Position numbers and translations under genes: made by a program. 64,000 nucleotides of DNA from Bin5 sp965204705 (GTDB taxonomy: Bacteria > Chloroflexota > Anaerolineae > Caldilineales > Caldilineaceae): assembly GCA_965204705.1 (NCBI GenBank), contig OZ242006.1:620001-684000 (forward strand). The letters are read 5' to 3'. Shown piece by piece: positions 50,604 through 58,936 of this stretch; within the stretch, counting starts at the first letter, position 1, and each line of letters opens with the position of its first letter. Under the pieces are notes generated by a model. It did not search any database and was not told where the DNA came from. It saw only the letters and a program-made list of their open reading frames with translations.

Positions 50604-52865
50604 GTGCGTCTGATCGACAATCTCCTAGTCGAACGTCTGGGCAAACCGCTGGGCTTTGCCGACGACGGCGTGGTCACACTTGACCCTGCAGTTGGAACGG
50701 GAACCTACCTGCTTGGCGTCATCGAGCACGCGCTCGGCCGAATCCAAGCGGAGCAGGGCGCGGGGGCAGTGCCCGGGCAAGCCACGACGCTGGCCGAACA
50801 CCTTTACGGCTTTGAACTGATGGTCGGCCCCTACGCGGTCAGCGAACTGCGCGTCAGCCGCGCTCTGCGCGACCGCGGTGGGGAATTGCCAGCCGACGGC
50901 ACGCACGTTTTCCTGACAGATACGCTCGAGAGTCCAAACGCGCAGCCGCTGCAACCACCGCTTTTCCACCAACCGATGGCGGAACAACATGCCCGCGCGC
51001 TGGCTGTCAAGAACAGCGTGCCTGTCATCGTATGCCTGGGCAATCCGCCCTATGACCGGCATGAGGCCGCCACTGATTCCAACCAGGCACAGACCGGCGG
51101 CTGGGTGCGCCATGGCGAAGGTGAAGAACGTCCGATCCTGGAGGATTTTCTTGATCCTGCCCGCAGCGCAGGGTATGGCGTGCATCTAAAGAACCTCTAT
51201 AATCTTTACGTCTACTTCTGGCGTTGGGCATTATGGAAGGTCTTTGAGCAAGGGAACAACGACGGGCCGGGCGTGGTCAGTTTCATTAGCGCATCAAGCT
51301 TCCTAGACGGCGACGCCTTTTGCGGAATGCGCGAGCAAATGCGCCGCCAGTGCGACGAAATCTGGATTCTCGACCTCGGGGGCGAAGGGCGGGGCACGCA
51401 TCAAAGTGATAACGTATTTGACATCCAAACGCCTGTAGCCATCTGCGTGGCATTTCGCGCTCGAGAGGCGAAGGCGGACACACCCGCTCGCGTCCGCTAC
51501 GCCCGCGTAGAAGGAACACGAGAGGAAAAGCTGGCCGCGCTTGACGGCGTTTCCAGTTTCTCGACTTTGGAATGGCGGGAATCCCCGAATGCTTGGCTGA
51601 CCCCTTTTCGTCCGCTAGGCGAAGGCATTTACTTCACTTATCCTTTTCTGAAAGATCTGATGCCATGGCAGCAATCCGGTGTCAAAGCCGGACGTACTTG
51701 GGTTATCGCCCCCGAAATAGAGACGCTCACCAATCGCTGGAGTCACCTTCTGCAGGCTGAGAGAGCCGACCGCTCAAGTCTTTTCAAGAATTCTCCCACT
51801 GGGAAAAAAGTGCACGAGCCCGCAACCCAGTTGCCGCCATCGGACAAAAGGTTGAAACCCATTACTGATCTTGAGACGGGGCATCCTGTTCCAAGTCTCA
51901 CTCGTTCGGCCTACAGATCGTTCGACCGGCAATTCCTCATCGGTGACGCCCGTGTGCTGGACAGACCGGGGCCGGCGCTATGGCGCGCCCACAGCGACAA
52001 ACAGGTCTATCTGACCAGCTTATTCTCTCAAGCGTTGGGAGAAGGGCCCGCATTGACCTCCTCTGCTCTGATTCCCGATCTTGATCACTTTCGAGGCTCC
52101 TACGGCGCAAAGGCGGCAATCCCCCTGTATCGTACGGCCGACGCCTCGCAACCGAACATCCTGCCCGCCTTGCTCGAAACTCTCGGCTCTGCCTACCAAC
52201 GGGCGGTCACGCCGGAGGACTTTCTGGCGTATGTCTACGGCGTGCTGGCGCAACCTGCATTCACGACGCGTTTCGCCAAGGAACTGAAGACGCGCGACCT
52301 GCGCGTGCCCATCACCCGCGATGCTGCATTGTTTGAGCAAGTGCGCGCTGCCGGCGCACATCTTCTCTGGCTACACACCTACGGCGAGTGTTTCGTCCCC
52401 GAAGGCAAGCCCCGCGGCCAGGTCCCGCCCGGCGCGGCAAACTGCACCGTCGCCGTCTCCGGCGATGCCGACGGTTACCCCGAAACCTTCGCATACAACG
52501 ACGAGACCGCCACGCTCCACGTCGGCGCCGGCGAATTCACGCCGGTCGCGCCTGAACTGTACGCCTTCGACGTGTCCGGCCTCAAGGTCGTGCAGTCTTG
52601 GCTCAAGTACCGCATGAAGAAGGGCGCTGGCCGCAAATCCTCTCCACTGGACGACATCCGCCCCACCCGCTGGACCAGCCAGTTCACCACCGAACTGCTC
52701 GAACTCCTCTGGGTCCTGGAGGCTACCCTGGCAACGTATCCCCTACAGGAGCAACTGCTTGAAGCGGTCATCAAGGGAGACTGTTTCCTAGTGGATGAGT
52801 TGCCAGCGGTGCCGCCGGAGATGCGCAAGCCTCCGTCGGCGGTCAAGAAGGGGTTGTTTGGTTGA
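50604..52865 (+). CDS. N6-adenine methyltransferase part of the nuclease-methylase
   Basis: The 753-codon frame directly follows the amber codon; GTG 50604 could initiate but has no ribosome binding site. It contains SAM motif I (LDPAVGTGTYLLGVIEHAL), the catalytic N-P-P-Y motif (CLGNPPYDRHEAA, residue about 488 of the joined protein), VSFISASSFLDGDAF, and a long specificity/C-terminal region ending EMRKPPSAVKKGLFG. The joined enzyme of about 1095 residues would cut and methylate DNA as a single-chain restriction-modification protein. Without readthrough the methylase part is probably not made, or made poorly. Confidence 0.82.
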   Translation: MRLIDNLLVERLGKPLGFADDGVVTLDPAVGTGTYLLGVIEHALGRIQAEQGAGAVPGQATTLAEHLYGFELMVGPYAVSELRVSRALRDRGGELPADGTHVFLTDTLESPNAQPLQPPLFHQPMAEQHARALAVKNSVPVIVCLGNPPYDRHEAATDSNQAQTGGWVRHGEGEERPILEDFLDPARSAGYGVHLKNLYNLYVYFWRWALWKVFEQGNNDGPGVVSFISASSFLDGDAFCGMREQMRRQCDEIWILDLGGEGRGTHQSDNVFDIQTPVAICVAFRAREAKADTPARVRYARVEGTREEKLAALDGVSSFSTLEWRESPNAWLTPFRPLGEGIYFTYPFLKDLMPWQQSGVKAGRTWVIAPEIETLTNRWSHLLQAERADRSSLFKNSPTGKKVHEPATQLPPSDKRLKPITDLETGHPVPSLTRSAYRSFDRQFLIGDARVLDRPGPALWRAHSDKQVYLTSLFSQALGEGPALTSSALIPDLDHFRGSYGAKAAIPLYRTADASQPNILPALLETLGSAYQRAVTPEDFLAYVYGVLAQPAFTTRFAKELKTRDLRVPITRDAALFEQVRAAGAHLLWLHTYGECFVPEGKPRGQVPPGAANCTVAVSGDADGYPETFAYNDETATLHVGAGEFTPVAPELYAFDVSGLKVVQSWLKYRMKKGAGRKSSPLDDIRPTRWTSQFTTELLELLWVLEATLATYPLQEQLLEAVIKGDCFLVDELPAVPPEMRKPPSAVKKGLFG

Positions 52866-52986
52866 TTGGCTGTCACCATCGTCCTGCCATGAGACGGGTT
52901 ACAGCAGTCTTCTGCATCACAGGCAGTCAGAATTGACTAGCTCAGATCATTCGTACTACGATAAGGTTAGGAGATTCGGCAGAATT

Positions 52987-53038
52987 GGTGAGTTGCTCCA
53001 TCATATTCCTTAGCTTGAGATCCAGTCTTGGAGGCTAG
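52987..53038 (-). repeat. Inverted left end of the IS3-derived MITE family
   Basis: The reverse complement reads GCCTCCAAGACTGGATCTCA, AGCTAAGGAATATGATGGAG and CAACTCACC, clearly the family left end with several changes. It lies 88 bp upstream of the PHP-ATPase gene, facing away from it. Confidence 0.65.
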
Positions 53039-53125
53039 GCTTATAATCTTGAATCCATCGAAGTTTTTGGACAGATTTGCACCGTACGAACCGCGTTCAA
53101 TGGGCGTGGTAGGAGGAAAGTTGGA

Positions 53126-55801
53126 TTGGAAACTAACATAATCCTTACTTATATCAAGTCACTTTCTAGAACACGCCGTTCTTGTACCTACTATCAGGTG
53201 GACCTGCACGTCCATTCACCGGCGTCTTCTGATTACCGCGGGGATACTGACATCTCTCCTTACCAATTCGTCTCAGCATATGTCGAACGCGGATTTGATC
53301 TGATCGCAATTACCGATCACCACACGGGCGCCTATATCGACAAAGCAATCGAGGCACGCAATCAAATCGCCAAAGAAAAGGGTAAGAATATCACGATCCT
53401 TCCTGGAGTCGAACTCAACGTCGCCCCCGGTGTCCACCTGCTAGCGATCCTTGGTGGTGGTGGGTCAGCAGGGGTCACGGATCTACTCTCTAGCCTCAAG
53501 TTATCTGTCGACCGACACGGAGATACTACCAAGCCCATCAAGTCACAAATTGAGGAAATCGCCCAGGCTGTCCATGAACGAAAAGGGCTACTGATTGGGG
53601 CTCACTGTAACTCGACGCACGGAGTAGTTGATAAATTGGACGGTCAGACGCGGCTGGACTGGCTTAGGGTCCTAGACGCCCTCGATATAAACTCTGGACA
53701 AGATGAGACGAAAGTCTCCAAGACCATAAATTACGTTACCAATGATCTCGGCGTTACGATTCCCTTCACATTCGGCTCGGACTCACACGACGCAGAGTCC
53801 TACAATGCAGGGATGTGGGTCAAAATGGCAAATCCGTCAATCACATCCCTTCGTCAACTAACCTTTGAGCCGGAATTACGGGTCAGCCGCAATGAACCCA
53901 ACGCTCCCACACATGGCAGGATAGTCGGGTTCACAATCACACAAGGCATCTATGCGAATGAGAGATTCCGTTTCTCACCTAACCTAAATGTACTTCTAGG
54001 AGGGCGAGGTGCCGGGAAGTCGGCCGCCATCGACCTTCTGCGATTCGCTTTCGAAGCAGAACCCCGGCCTGACGAAGATAACTATATGGTATTTGCCAAT
54101 CGGGTGATGGCCTTTTTGCAATCAGTTGGCGAGGTCCTGGTGGTGGTAGTGGGTACCGGTGGTGAAACCTATGTCATTACCCGATCCGGGGCGTACAATC
54201 CCAGCAGGCGAGCAGCCCCAACCTTTACAGATTCTGCCCAAATTTTTCAGGTCGTTGACGACAATCTGATTCCTCGGGATTTAAGGCCGCCGGATGTATT
54301 GGGGATCGAATTCTACGGTCAGGGAGAGGCCGTACGGCTGGCGGATCGCGTCGGTGAGCAAATGCGTCTCATTGATGAAAACCTCGACCATTCCATTTCT
54401 ACTGCTACGATCGCTAAAGCCGAACGGGAGCTCATCAAGGACGAAACCCAAGTGATCGAGCAGAAGCGGCGCGTAGAGAAGCTGCGGGATGAAGCAGCTG
54501 CCCGTCCTCAGCTTGAGGCACGCCGTGACCACCTTGCGAAGTCCCTCGCAGATCCGATCTTTGCCGAGCGCAATAGATGGGATTACGAAAGGACCTGGGT
54601 GCAGGGGCGGCAAGACTGGATTCAGGCTGTTCTCAATATGTTGCCAGAGTCAATACCGTCACCCACAGACGTACCCATCGACATTGAGAGATCTCCTGCG
54701 AAAAGTGTGCTTGAGAAAATACGAGATGCCTCAGATCGTATTCTTGAAAATGGGCGCGTCGATCTCAGTCGGTTTCACGAAACGGTATCGGGAGTGATGT
54801 CTGAATTACAATCTTACCGAACCGATTGGGATAAATCGTTCCAGAAGGCGGACAATCGATACCGTGCTCGCCTTGCCGAAATCGGTGCAGCTAACTTAGA
54901 ACAGGCCGCCGCCGAGCAACGAAGCGTAGAGAAGGATCTGACACACATAGCGACCGTCATAGAACCAGAGATAGAACGTATCAAAAAAGAGATAAGGGTT
55001 CTGGAGAATCGACGCACCAATCTTCTCGAACAGTTGAGGACCGCAAGGTCAAGAAGAGACTGTGCGCGGGCTGATTTTGTAGAAGAGTTGAATTCGAGAC
55101 TAGGTGGCAGCGTGATGGTCAGCTTGTCTGACAGAGATATTTCGCGGTATTTCGAAGCGGTTGACGGTCCTCTGCAGGGATCTGGGATGCACAATCGTGA
55201 GGACCAGATCGCGCTGGTGTGTGACTCACTTGCTCCTGAGCGATTTGTTGAAATAGTCCGTGCGTCCTCAATCGACCAATTGAAGGCGGTCAGTATCACG
55301 CATAATAGCGCGAACCGCATGATACAGAACCTCACCGAGGAAGCCTTGTATCAGATAGAACGGGTTGATGTGCCGCCTCTGCCTAGCATTCGCATCATGA
55401 GGGAAGGTGAGACCTCGTATACAGACCTCTCGGCGCTATCGGTCGGTGAGAAGTGTTCGGCAATTCTGTCAATTGCTCTGTTGAGCAAAGGTAAGCCTTT
55501 GGTTATAGACCAACCAGAAGACGATCTTGATCACGCGTTTATTGTCAATTCAATAGTCGAGGGTATACGCAAAGTCAAGTCGGGCCGCCAGATTATCGCC
55601 GCTACACACAATCCAAATATCCCAGTCCTTGGCGATGCTGAAATGGTATTTCGAGTCGCCCGACGAACAGGCCGCGATGTTTGCCAAATACAGAATTCAG
55701 GGGGGCTTGAGCTACCTCAGGTCACCGAGGAAGTTCAGAGCCTTGAAGGCGGGGTCGAGGCCTTTGAGAGACGCATGCAGCGATACTCAGGTGTTGTTTA
55801 G
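53126..55801 (+). CDS. PHP-domain SMC-like ATPase (Ppl/TrlF type)
   Basis: A TTG start at 53126 follows AGGAGG with 9-base spacing. Residues 20-250 are a PHP phosphoesterase domain with metal ligands VDLHVHSPAS (H-x-H), LIAITDHHTG, LPGVELN, IGAHCN and FGSDSHD. Residues 270-890 form an SMC-like ATPase: Walker A LLGGRGAGKSAAID, a long central coiled coil (residues 430-660), signature SALSVGEKCSAI, Walker B PLVIDQPEDDLDH, and H-loop AATHNPN. Single-gene anti-phage systems of this type are known (Ppl). All visible catalytic residues are intact. A small gene follows 57 bp later, and IS-derived ends bracket the pair. Confidence 0.88.
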   Translation: METNIILTYIKSLSRTRRSCTYYQVDLHVHSPASSDYRGDTDISPYQFVSAYVERGFDLIAITDHHTGAYIDKAIEARNQIAKEKGKNITILPGVELNVAPGVHLLAILGGGGSAGVTDLLSSLKLSVDRHGDTTKPIKSQIEEIAQAVHERKGLLIGAHCNSTHGVVDKLDGQTRLDWLRVLDALDINSGQDETKVSKTINYVTNDLGVTIPFTFGSDSHDAESYNAGMWVKMANPSITSLRQLTFEPELRVSRNEPNAPTHGRIVGFTITQGIYANERFRFSPNLNVLLGGRGAGKSAAIDLLRFAFEAEPRPDEDNYMVFANRVMAFLQSVGEVLVVVVGTGGETYVITRSGAYNPSRRAAPTFTDSAQIFQVVDDNLIPRDLRPPDVLGIEFYGQGEAVRLADRVGEQMRLIDENLDHSISTATIAKAERELIKDETQVIEQKRRVEKLRDEAAARPQLEARRDHLAKSLADPIFAERNRWDYERTWVQGRQDWIQAVLNMLPESIPSPTDVPIDIERSPAKSVLEKIRDASDRILENGRVDLSRFHETVSGVMSELQSYRTDWDKSFQKADNRYRARLAEIGAANLEQAAAEQRSVEKDLTHIATVIEPEIERIKKEIRVLENRRTNLLEQLRTARSRRDCARADFVEELNSRLGGSVMVSLSDRDISRYFEAVDGPLQGSGMHNREDQIALVCDSLAPERFVEIVRASSIDQLKAVSITHNSANRMIQNLTEEALYQIERVDVPPLPSIRIMREGETSYTDLSALSVGEKCSAILSIALLSKGKPLVIDQPEDDLDHAFIVNSIVEGIRKVKSGRQIIAATHNPNIPVLGDAEMVFRVARRTGRDVCQIQNSGGLELPQVTEEVQSLEGGVEAFERRMQRYSGVV

Positions 55802-55858
55802 CTTCAAGGACGACGCGTTTTATCACTATGTCAGCTAGGCTAATAGGAAGAGAAGAGA

Positions 55859-56197
55859 ATGTCTTTGGGCAACATTTTGGTAAGTGATTGCACATCATCC
55901 ATTTGTGATGAAGATGATTCGAAATTTGTTGTTTTGGGAGAAATTAAGTGGGAGTACATCCCTAGAATACGAAGTGAACCTGGCAGAATGATAGAGCCTG
56001 GAATGTGGAAGTTTAAAATAAAAGGGAATTTCATTGAGGCATTCGATCGCCTCAGTCAAGGGGGCAATAAGGCATTCCGAGTGTTACGAGAGAATGGCGA
56101 AACCTTAAGTACGGAAGGGTTTGCTTGTCGAGGGCCGACCTTGCTGGATGGCGAGATATATGAATTGGAAATCCAAGCCAGCGGCAAAAGGGTTTAG
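55859..56197 (+). CDS. Hypothetical protein downstream of the PHP-ATPase
   Basis: The ATG at 55859 follows GGAAGAGAAGAG. The 112-residue product is soluble (FVVLGEIKWEYIPRIRSEPG, FKIKGNFIEAFDRLSQGGNK) and ends in a likely beta-rich segment (LLDGEIYELEIQASGKRV). No family is recognised. It is in the same direction, close behind the ATPase gene, and ends before an IS-derived end, so it moves with the ATPase. Ppl-type systems are usually described as single genes, so a partner would be new. Confidence 0.5.
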   Translation: MSLGNILVSDCTSSICDEDDSKFVVLGEIKWEYIPRIRSEPGRMIEPGMWKFKIKGNFIEAFDRLSQGGNKAFRVLRENGETLSTEGFACRGPTLLDGEIYELEIQASGKRV

Positions 56198-56219
56198 CGT
56201 GTCTTGGAGTACATCCTGA

Positions 56220-56352
56220 GCTTGGCCCCAAAAACTGGACCACAAGCTAAGGTGTATAATGGAGCGAATCACCAAGCCTGTGGAGGGACAGTACAAGGGT
56301 CAAGAAACGACGACGACGTAGAGCAACCTACAAGCTCCGAGTTACACTGGTA
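56220..56352 (+). mobile_element. IS3-derived MITE fragment between the defence genes
   Basis: An intact left end (TTGGCCCCAAAAACTGGACC, TGTATAATGGAGCGAATC) runs into a degenerate orfA (AAGGGTCAAGAAACGACGAC). No right end was found before the next gene. Confidence 0.75.
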
Positions 56353-56489
56353 GACGCGAAGCCAAATGAAAGGCGCGCATCCCAGATCTGGGGAACGCCC
56401 CTTGGGGTCGCGGGCGTTTCGCCCGCTGACGGACAAATTGTTGATGCAAGAGATCAAGGCGGTCATCGACACAGTTCAAGGACAAACCA

Positions 56490-57374
56490 GTGAAGCATGA
56501 ACATGAATTCGCCAGATTCCTCTCCAAGGAAGTAAACCTCAACGCATCCCGACTCAAGGACTTGAACAGAAGGGTTACTTATATTACCTCTCTCCTCAAG
56601 GACTTGGACGCGTTCAAAGGAGTTGAGAAGCAGGGTTCGTATGCACTAGGCACAATCATCAAGCCAGTCAAAGGCCGTGAATATGACGCTGACATTTTGG
56701 TTCATATGCGCGAATGTCCAGGCAAAGAGCCAAAGGATTACATAAGAGACGTCTACAAGCGTCTCAAAAGGGACAAGGACCATAATGATAAAGTGCACTT
56801 AGCAACCAGGTGCGCATACATAGAGTATGTAGGAAGTTTCCATATGGATATTGTGCCTTGTATCACGAAAAGGAAACAGGTACTTATTTTCAATGGTAAG
56901 GAAAACAAGATCGAAGTAACGGACGGTACCAGATATAGAGACTGGCTCAACCAGAAGAACGAAGTCACAAACGGACAGCTTAAGAAAGTCACGAAACTGC
57001 TCAAATATCTCAGAGATCACAAGAACAATTTCACTGTCAAATCAATTCTTTTGACCACTCTTATTGGCCTTCACGTGCATGACAATGAGGTGGACAGCAA
57101 AAGGTACACGGACACCCCAACTGCTTTGAGGACGATCTCAAATCGTATAAATTCCTTCTTGCAGCGTAATGAGCGAATGCCAACAATCCGAAATCCAGCA
57201 TTGCGAAGCGAGAAATTCACAAGACGCTGGGATCAAAAGAAGTACAGCCAGTTCAGAAAAATGTTCAACATCTACAACGGCAAGATAAATGAGGCATTCG
57301 ACGCTACTGATCTGGACGAGAGCATTGCAAAGTGGCAAAAGCTGTTTGGTAGGAACTTTGGACAACTCAACTGA
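56490..57374 (+). CDS. CD-NTase (SMODS-type nucleotidyltransferase)
   Basis: A GTG at 56490 with AAGGA upstream starts a 294-residue product. The nucleotidyltransferase core is intact: KQGSYALGTIIKPVKG (G-S motif, about residue 49), REYDADILVHM (paired aspartates, residues 64-68) and GSFHMDIVPC (third aspartate, about residue 118). This matches the SMODS-type cyclic-nucleotide synthases of CBASS anti-phage systems, which make cyclic di- or trinucleotides on infection. No effector, ubiquitin-like or HORMA/TRIP13 partner is next to it. IS-derived ends stand on both sides (56220 and 57402), so partner loss by element-mediated deletion is possible. DNA is AT-richer than average. Confidence 0.82.
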   Translation: MKHEHEFARFLSKEVNLNASRLKDLNRRVTYITSLLKDLDAFKGVEKQGSYALGTIIKPVKGREYDADILVHMRECPGKEPKDYIRDVYKRLKRDKDHNDKVHLATRCAYIEYVGSFHMDIVPCITKRKQVLIFNGKENKIEVTDGTRYRDWLNQKNEVTNGQLKKVTKLLKYLRDHKNNFTVKSILLTTLIGLHVHDNEVDSKRYTDTPTALRTISNRINSFLQRNERMPTIRNPALRSEKFTRRWDQKKYSQFRKMFNIYNGKINEAFDATDLDESIAKWQKLFGRNFGQLN

Positions 57375-57401
57375 TGTGAGTCTTTACTGACGTCAAGTGA
57401 G

Positions 57402-57490
57402 CTTGGCCCCAAAAACTGGGCTAGGCGCTATGGTGTATAATGAAGCAATTCGCCAAGCACGTAGTGGTAGAGAGTGATGGCCGACGCGGT
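57402..57490 (+). mobile_element. IS3-derived MITE fragment, left end
   Basis: TTGGCCCCAAAAACTGGGCT leads into GGTGTATAATGAAGCAATTC and a very short orfA remnant (AGTGATGGCCGAC). It begins 27 bp after the CD-NTase stop codon. Confidence 0.72.
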
Positions 57491-58176
57491 GTCGTCCACC
57501 TACTGACCAGTCTGATTGTGGCCTATACGAGAACACGTAGCAGGCAACCCTGCCGAGCCGTTGTAGCTACAGTGAGAACTGAAAGCCACCCCGTCTTTAC
57601 GATTAGGAGTCGTTGACATTTCAATGAAGCAGGCAAGATCGGCGCAATCGATAGTGGGGAAGTGGGGGAGCAGACGATTTCTGGCCGTGCGCCGGGGGCC
57701 CAGCGTCCTATCGTTTCTCATGTAGATCCCAAATGAGTCCACGAGCTTGCGAGTGTCAATGGAGCGAGTGAGACGCCTGCGATGTCAGGCCACAGCCCGT
57801 GCGAAAACTCTTGGTTTCAACTTGAACGCACATGAGTCCCCATCTATCATATAATTATTATATTGTTGTGAGTAAGCGATGTTCTCTCTCTTGAAAGTTT
57901 TTTCTCGCAAACGCTCGTGAACGCTCGTGGATCTCTCGTAAACGCTCATACGAGCGTTTACGAGTTCCCATACGAGTTCCCTACGAGCGTCCGACCTGTG
58001 TTCAGGCAGCGTCCAGCCCGGCTTTTCGTGCAGTTACCCTGAAACGGTGTCTCTTCAGCCCGCTTTGAAACCCTGCCTTTTCACCGAACGCAGCCGGAAG
58101 AGCTTGCCTTCTCGACACACCTGGAAAATGTCAACGGGCCCCAATGTGCGAGATTGACATAGACGCCGCGGCAACA
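57491..58176. other. Intergenic region with short CTCGTA repeats and a perfect hairpin
   Basis: Positions 57904-57991 hold seven to eight units related to AACGCTCGTGA / TCTCTCGTAAA / ACGAGTTCCC. Within them GTAAACGCTC-ATAC-GAGCGTTTAC (57937-57960) is a perfect 10-bp stem with a 4-base loop. A minus-strand frame at 57500-57742 is not supported. An AT-rich tract (ATATAATTATTATATTG) lies near 57850. Confidence 0.5.
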
Positions 58177-58398
58177 ATGAGAATAACCTACGATAGCGAG
58201 GTTGATGCCCTATACATCCGCTTCACAGACACAACCGTAACCACAGAACACCTCGAAGACGGCATCACCCTCGACTACGACGCCGCCAACCATCTCGCCG
58301 GTATCGAAATCCTCGATGTCGCCCAGCGCGTAGCCAACCCAGCGATGTTGAAGCAAACTCTCCGCAGCGACAGCGCATGCGACGAATCTGATTCCTGA
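58177..58398 (+). CDS. DUF2283 protein
   Basis: The ATG at 58177 opens MRITYDSEVDALYIRFTDTT, the DUF2283 signature (x-Y-D-x-E-A-D-A-L-Y-I-x-F), continued by DGITLDYDAANHLAGIEILD. The family is about 60-70 residues long and often sits next to DUF4258 genes as a probable antitoxin. The C-terminal tail here is Ser/Asp-rich. It is 50 bp upstream of the DUF4258 gene. Confidence 0.78.
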   Translation: MRITYDSEVDALYIRFTDTTVTTEHLEDGITLDYDAANHLAGIEILDVAQRVANPAMLKQTLRSDSACDESDS

Positions 58399-58448
58399 GC
58401 GCATCAGCTACGACATTTGGCGCCATTCCTGTCTGTCCAAGAAATCCA

Positions 58449-58739
58449 ATGGAATGGATACGTCAGCACGCAATGGAAATTAATTTGCCGCCACTGAGAT
58501 TCACGAGACACGCAGTCGATGTAATGGCGGAACGAAGTATTCCCGCGGAATGGGTGCAGCGCGTGGTAGCTGAACCGATGCTGCGCTTGCCCGATCCACT
58601 TGACCCGATGGTAGAACGATTTTTTCGATCTATACCTGAACAAGATAATCGCGTCTTGCGCGGAGCTGTAAACACCAATATTGCACCCTGGCGGGTAGTG
58701 AGTGTATTCTCTGACCGGAACATGCGAGGAAAACTATGA
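58449..58739 (+). CDS. DUF4258 protein (probable toxin-like)
   Basis: The 96-residue product has PLRFTRHAVDVMAERSIPAE, W-V-Q-R-V-V-A-E-P and, at the end, VLRGAVNT...PWRVVSVFSDRNMRG. This is the DUF4258 pattern (S-x-H-A-x-x-R-M-x-x-R-x-I followed by V-x-T-x-x-x-D-R). The family is viewed as RelE-like toxins paired with DUF2283. An internal ATG at 58473 is an alternative start and would give a more normal length. Its end overlaps the next DUF2283 start (ATGA). Confidence 0.75.
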   Translation: MEWIRQHAMEINLPPLRFTRHAVDVMAERSIPAEWVQRVVAEPMLRLPDPLDPMVERFFRSIPEQDNRVLRGAVNTNIAPWRVVSVFSDRNMRGKL

Positions 58740-58936
58740 AACTCCACATCGACAAAGAAGCCGACGCCCTTTACCTCCGTCTCGACGACTCCGCCGCCGT
58801 CGAATCCGAAGAGGTCGCGCCCGGCGTTGTCCTCGACTACAACGAAGCCAACCAGGTCGTCGGCATTGAAATGCTCTACCTCTCCAAACGCTCCCCTGAT
58901 CTGAACCTCTCCACCCTGGAACTCGTCACAGCCTGA
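58736..58936 (+). CDS. DUF2283 protein (second copy)
   Basis: The 66-residue product has MKLHIDKEADALYLRLDDSA and GVVLDYNEANQVVGIEMLYL, a canonical DUF2283. It overlaps the DUF4258 gene by four bases (ATGA), a strong sign of co-translation. This copy is the likely cognate partner of the DUF4258 protein; the first DUF2283 gene upstream may be a duplicate. Confidence 0.82.
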   Translation: MKLHIDKEADALYLRLDDSAAVESEEVAPGVVLDYNEANQVVGIEMLYLSKRSPDLNLSTLELVTA

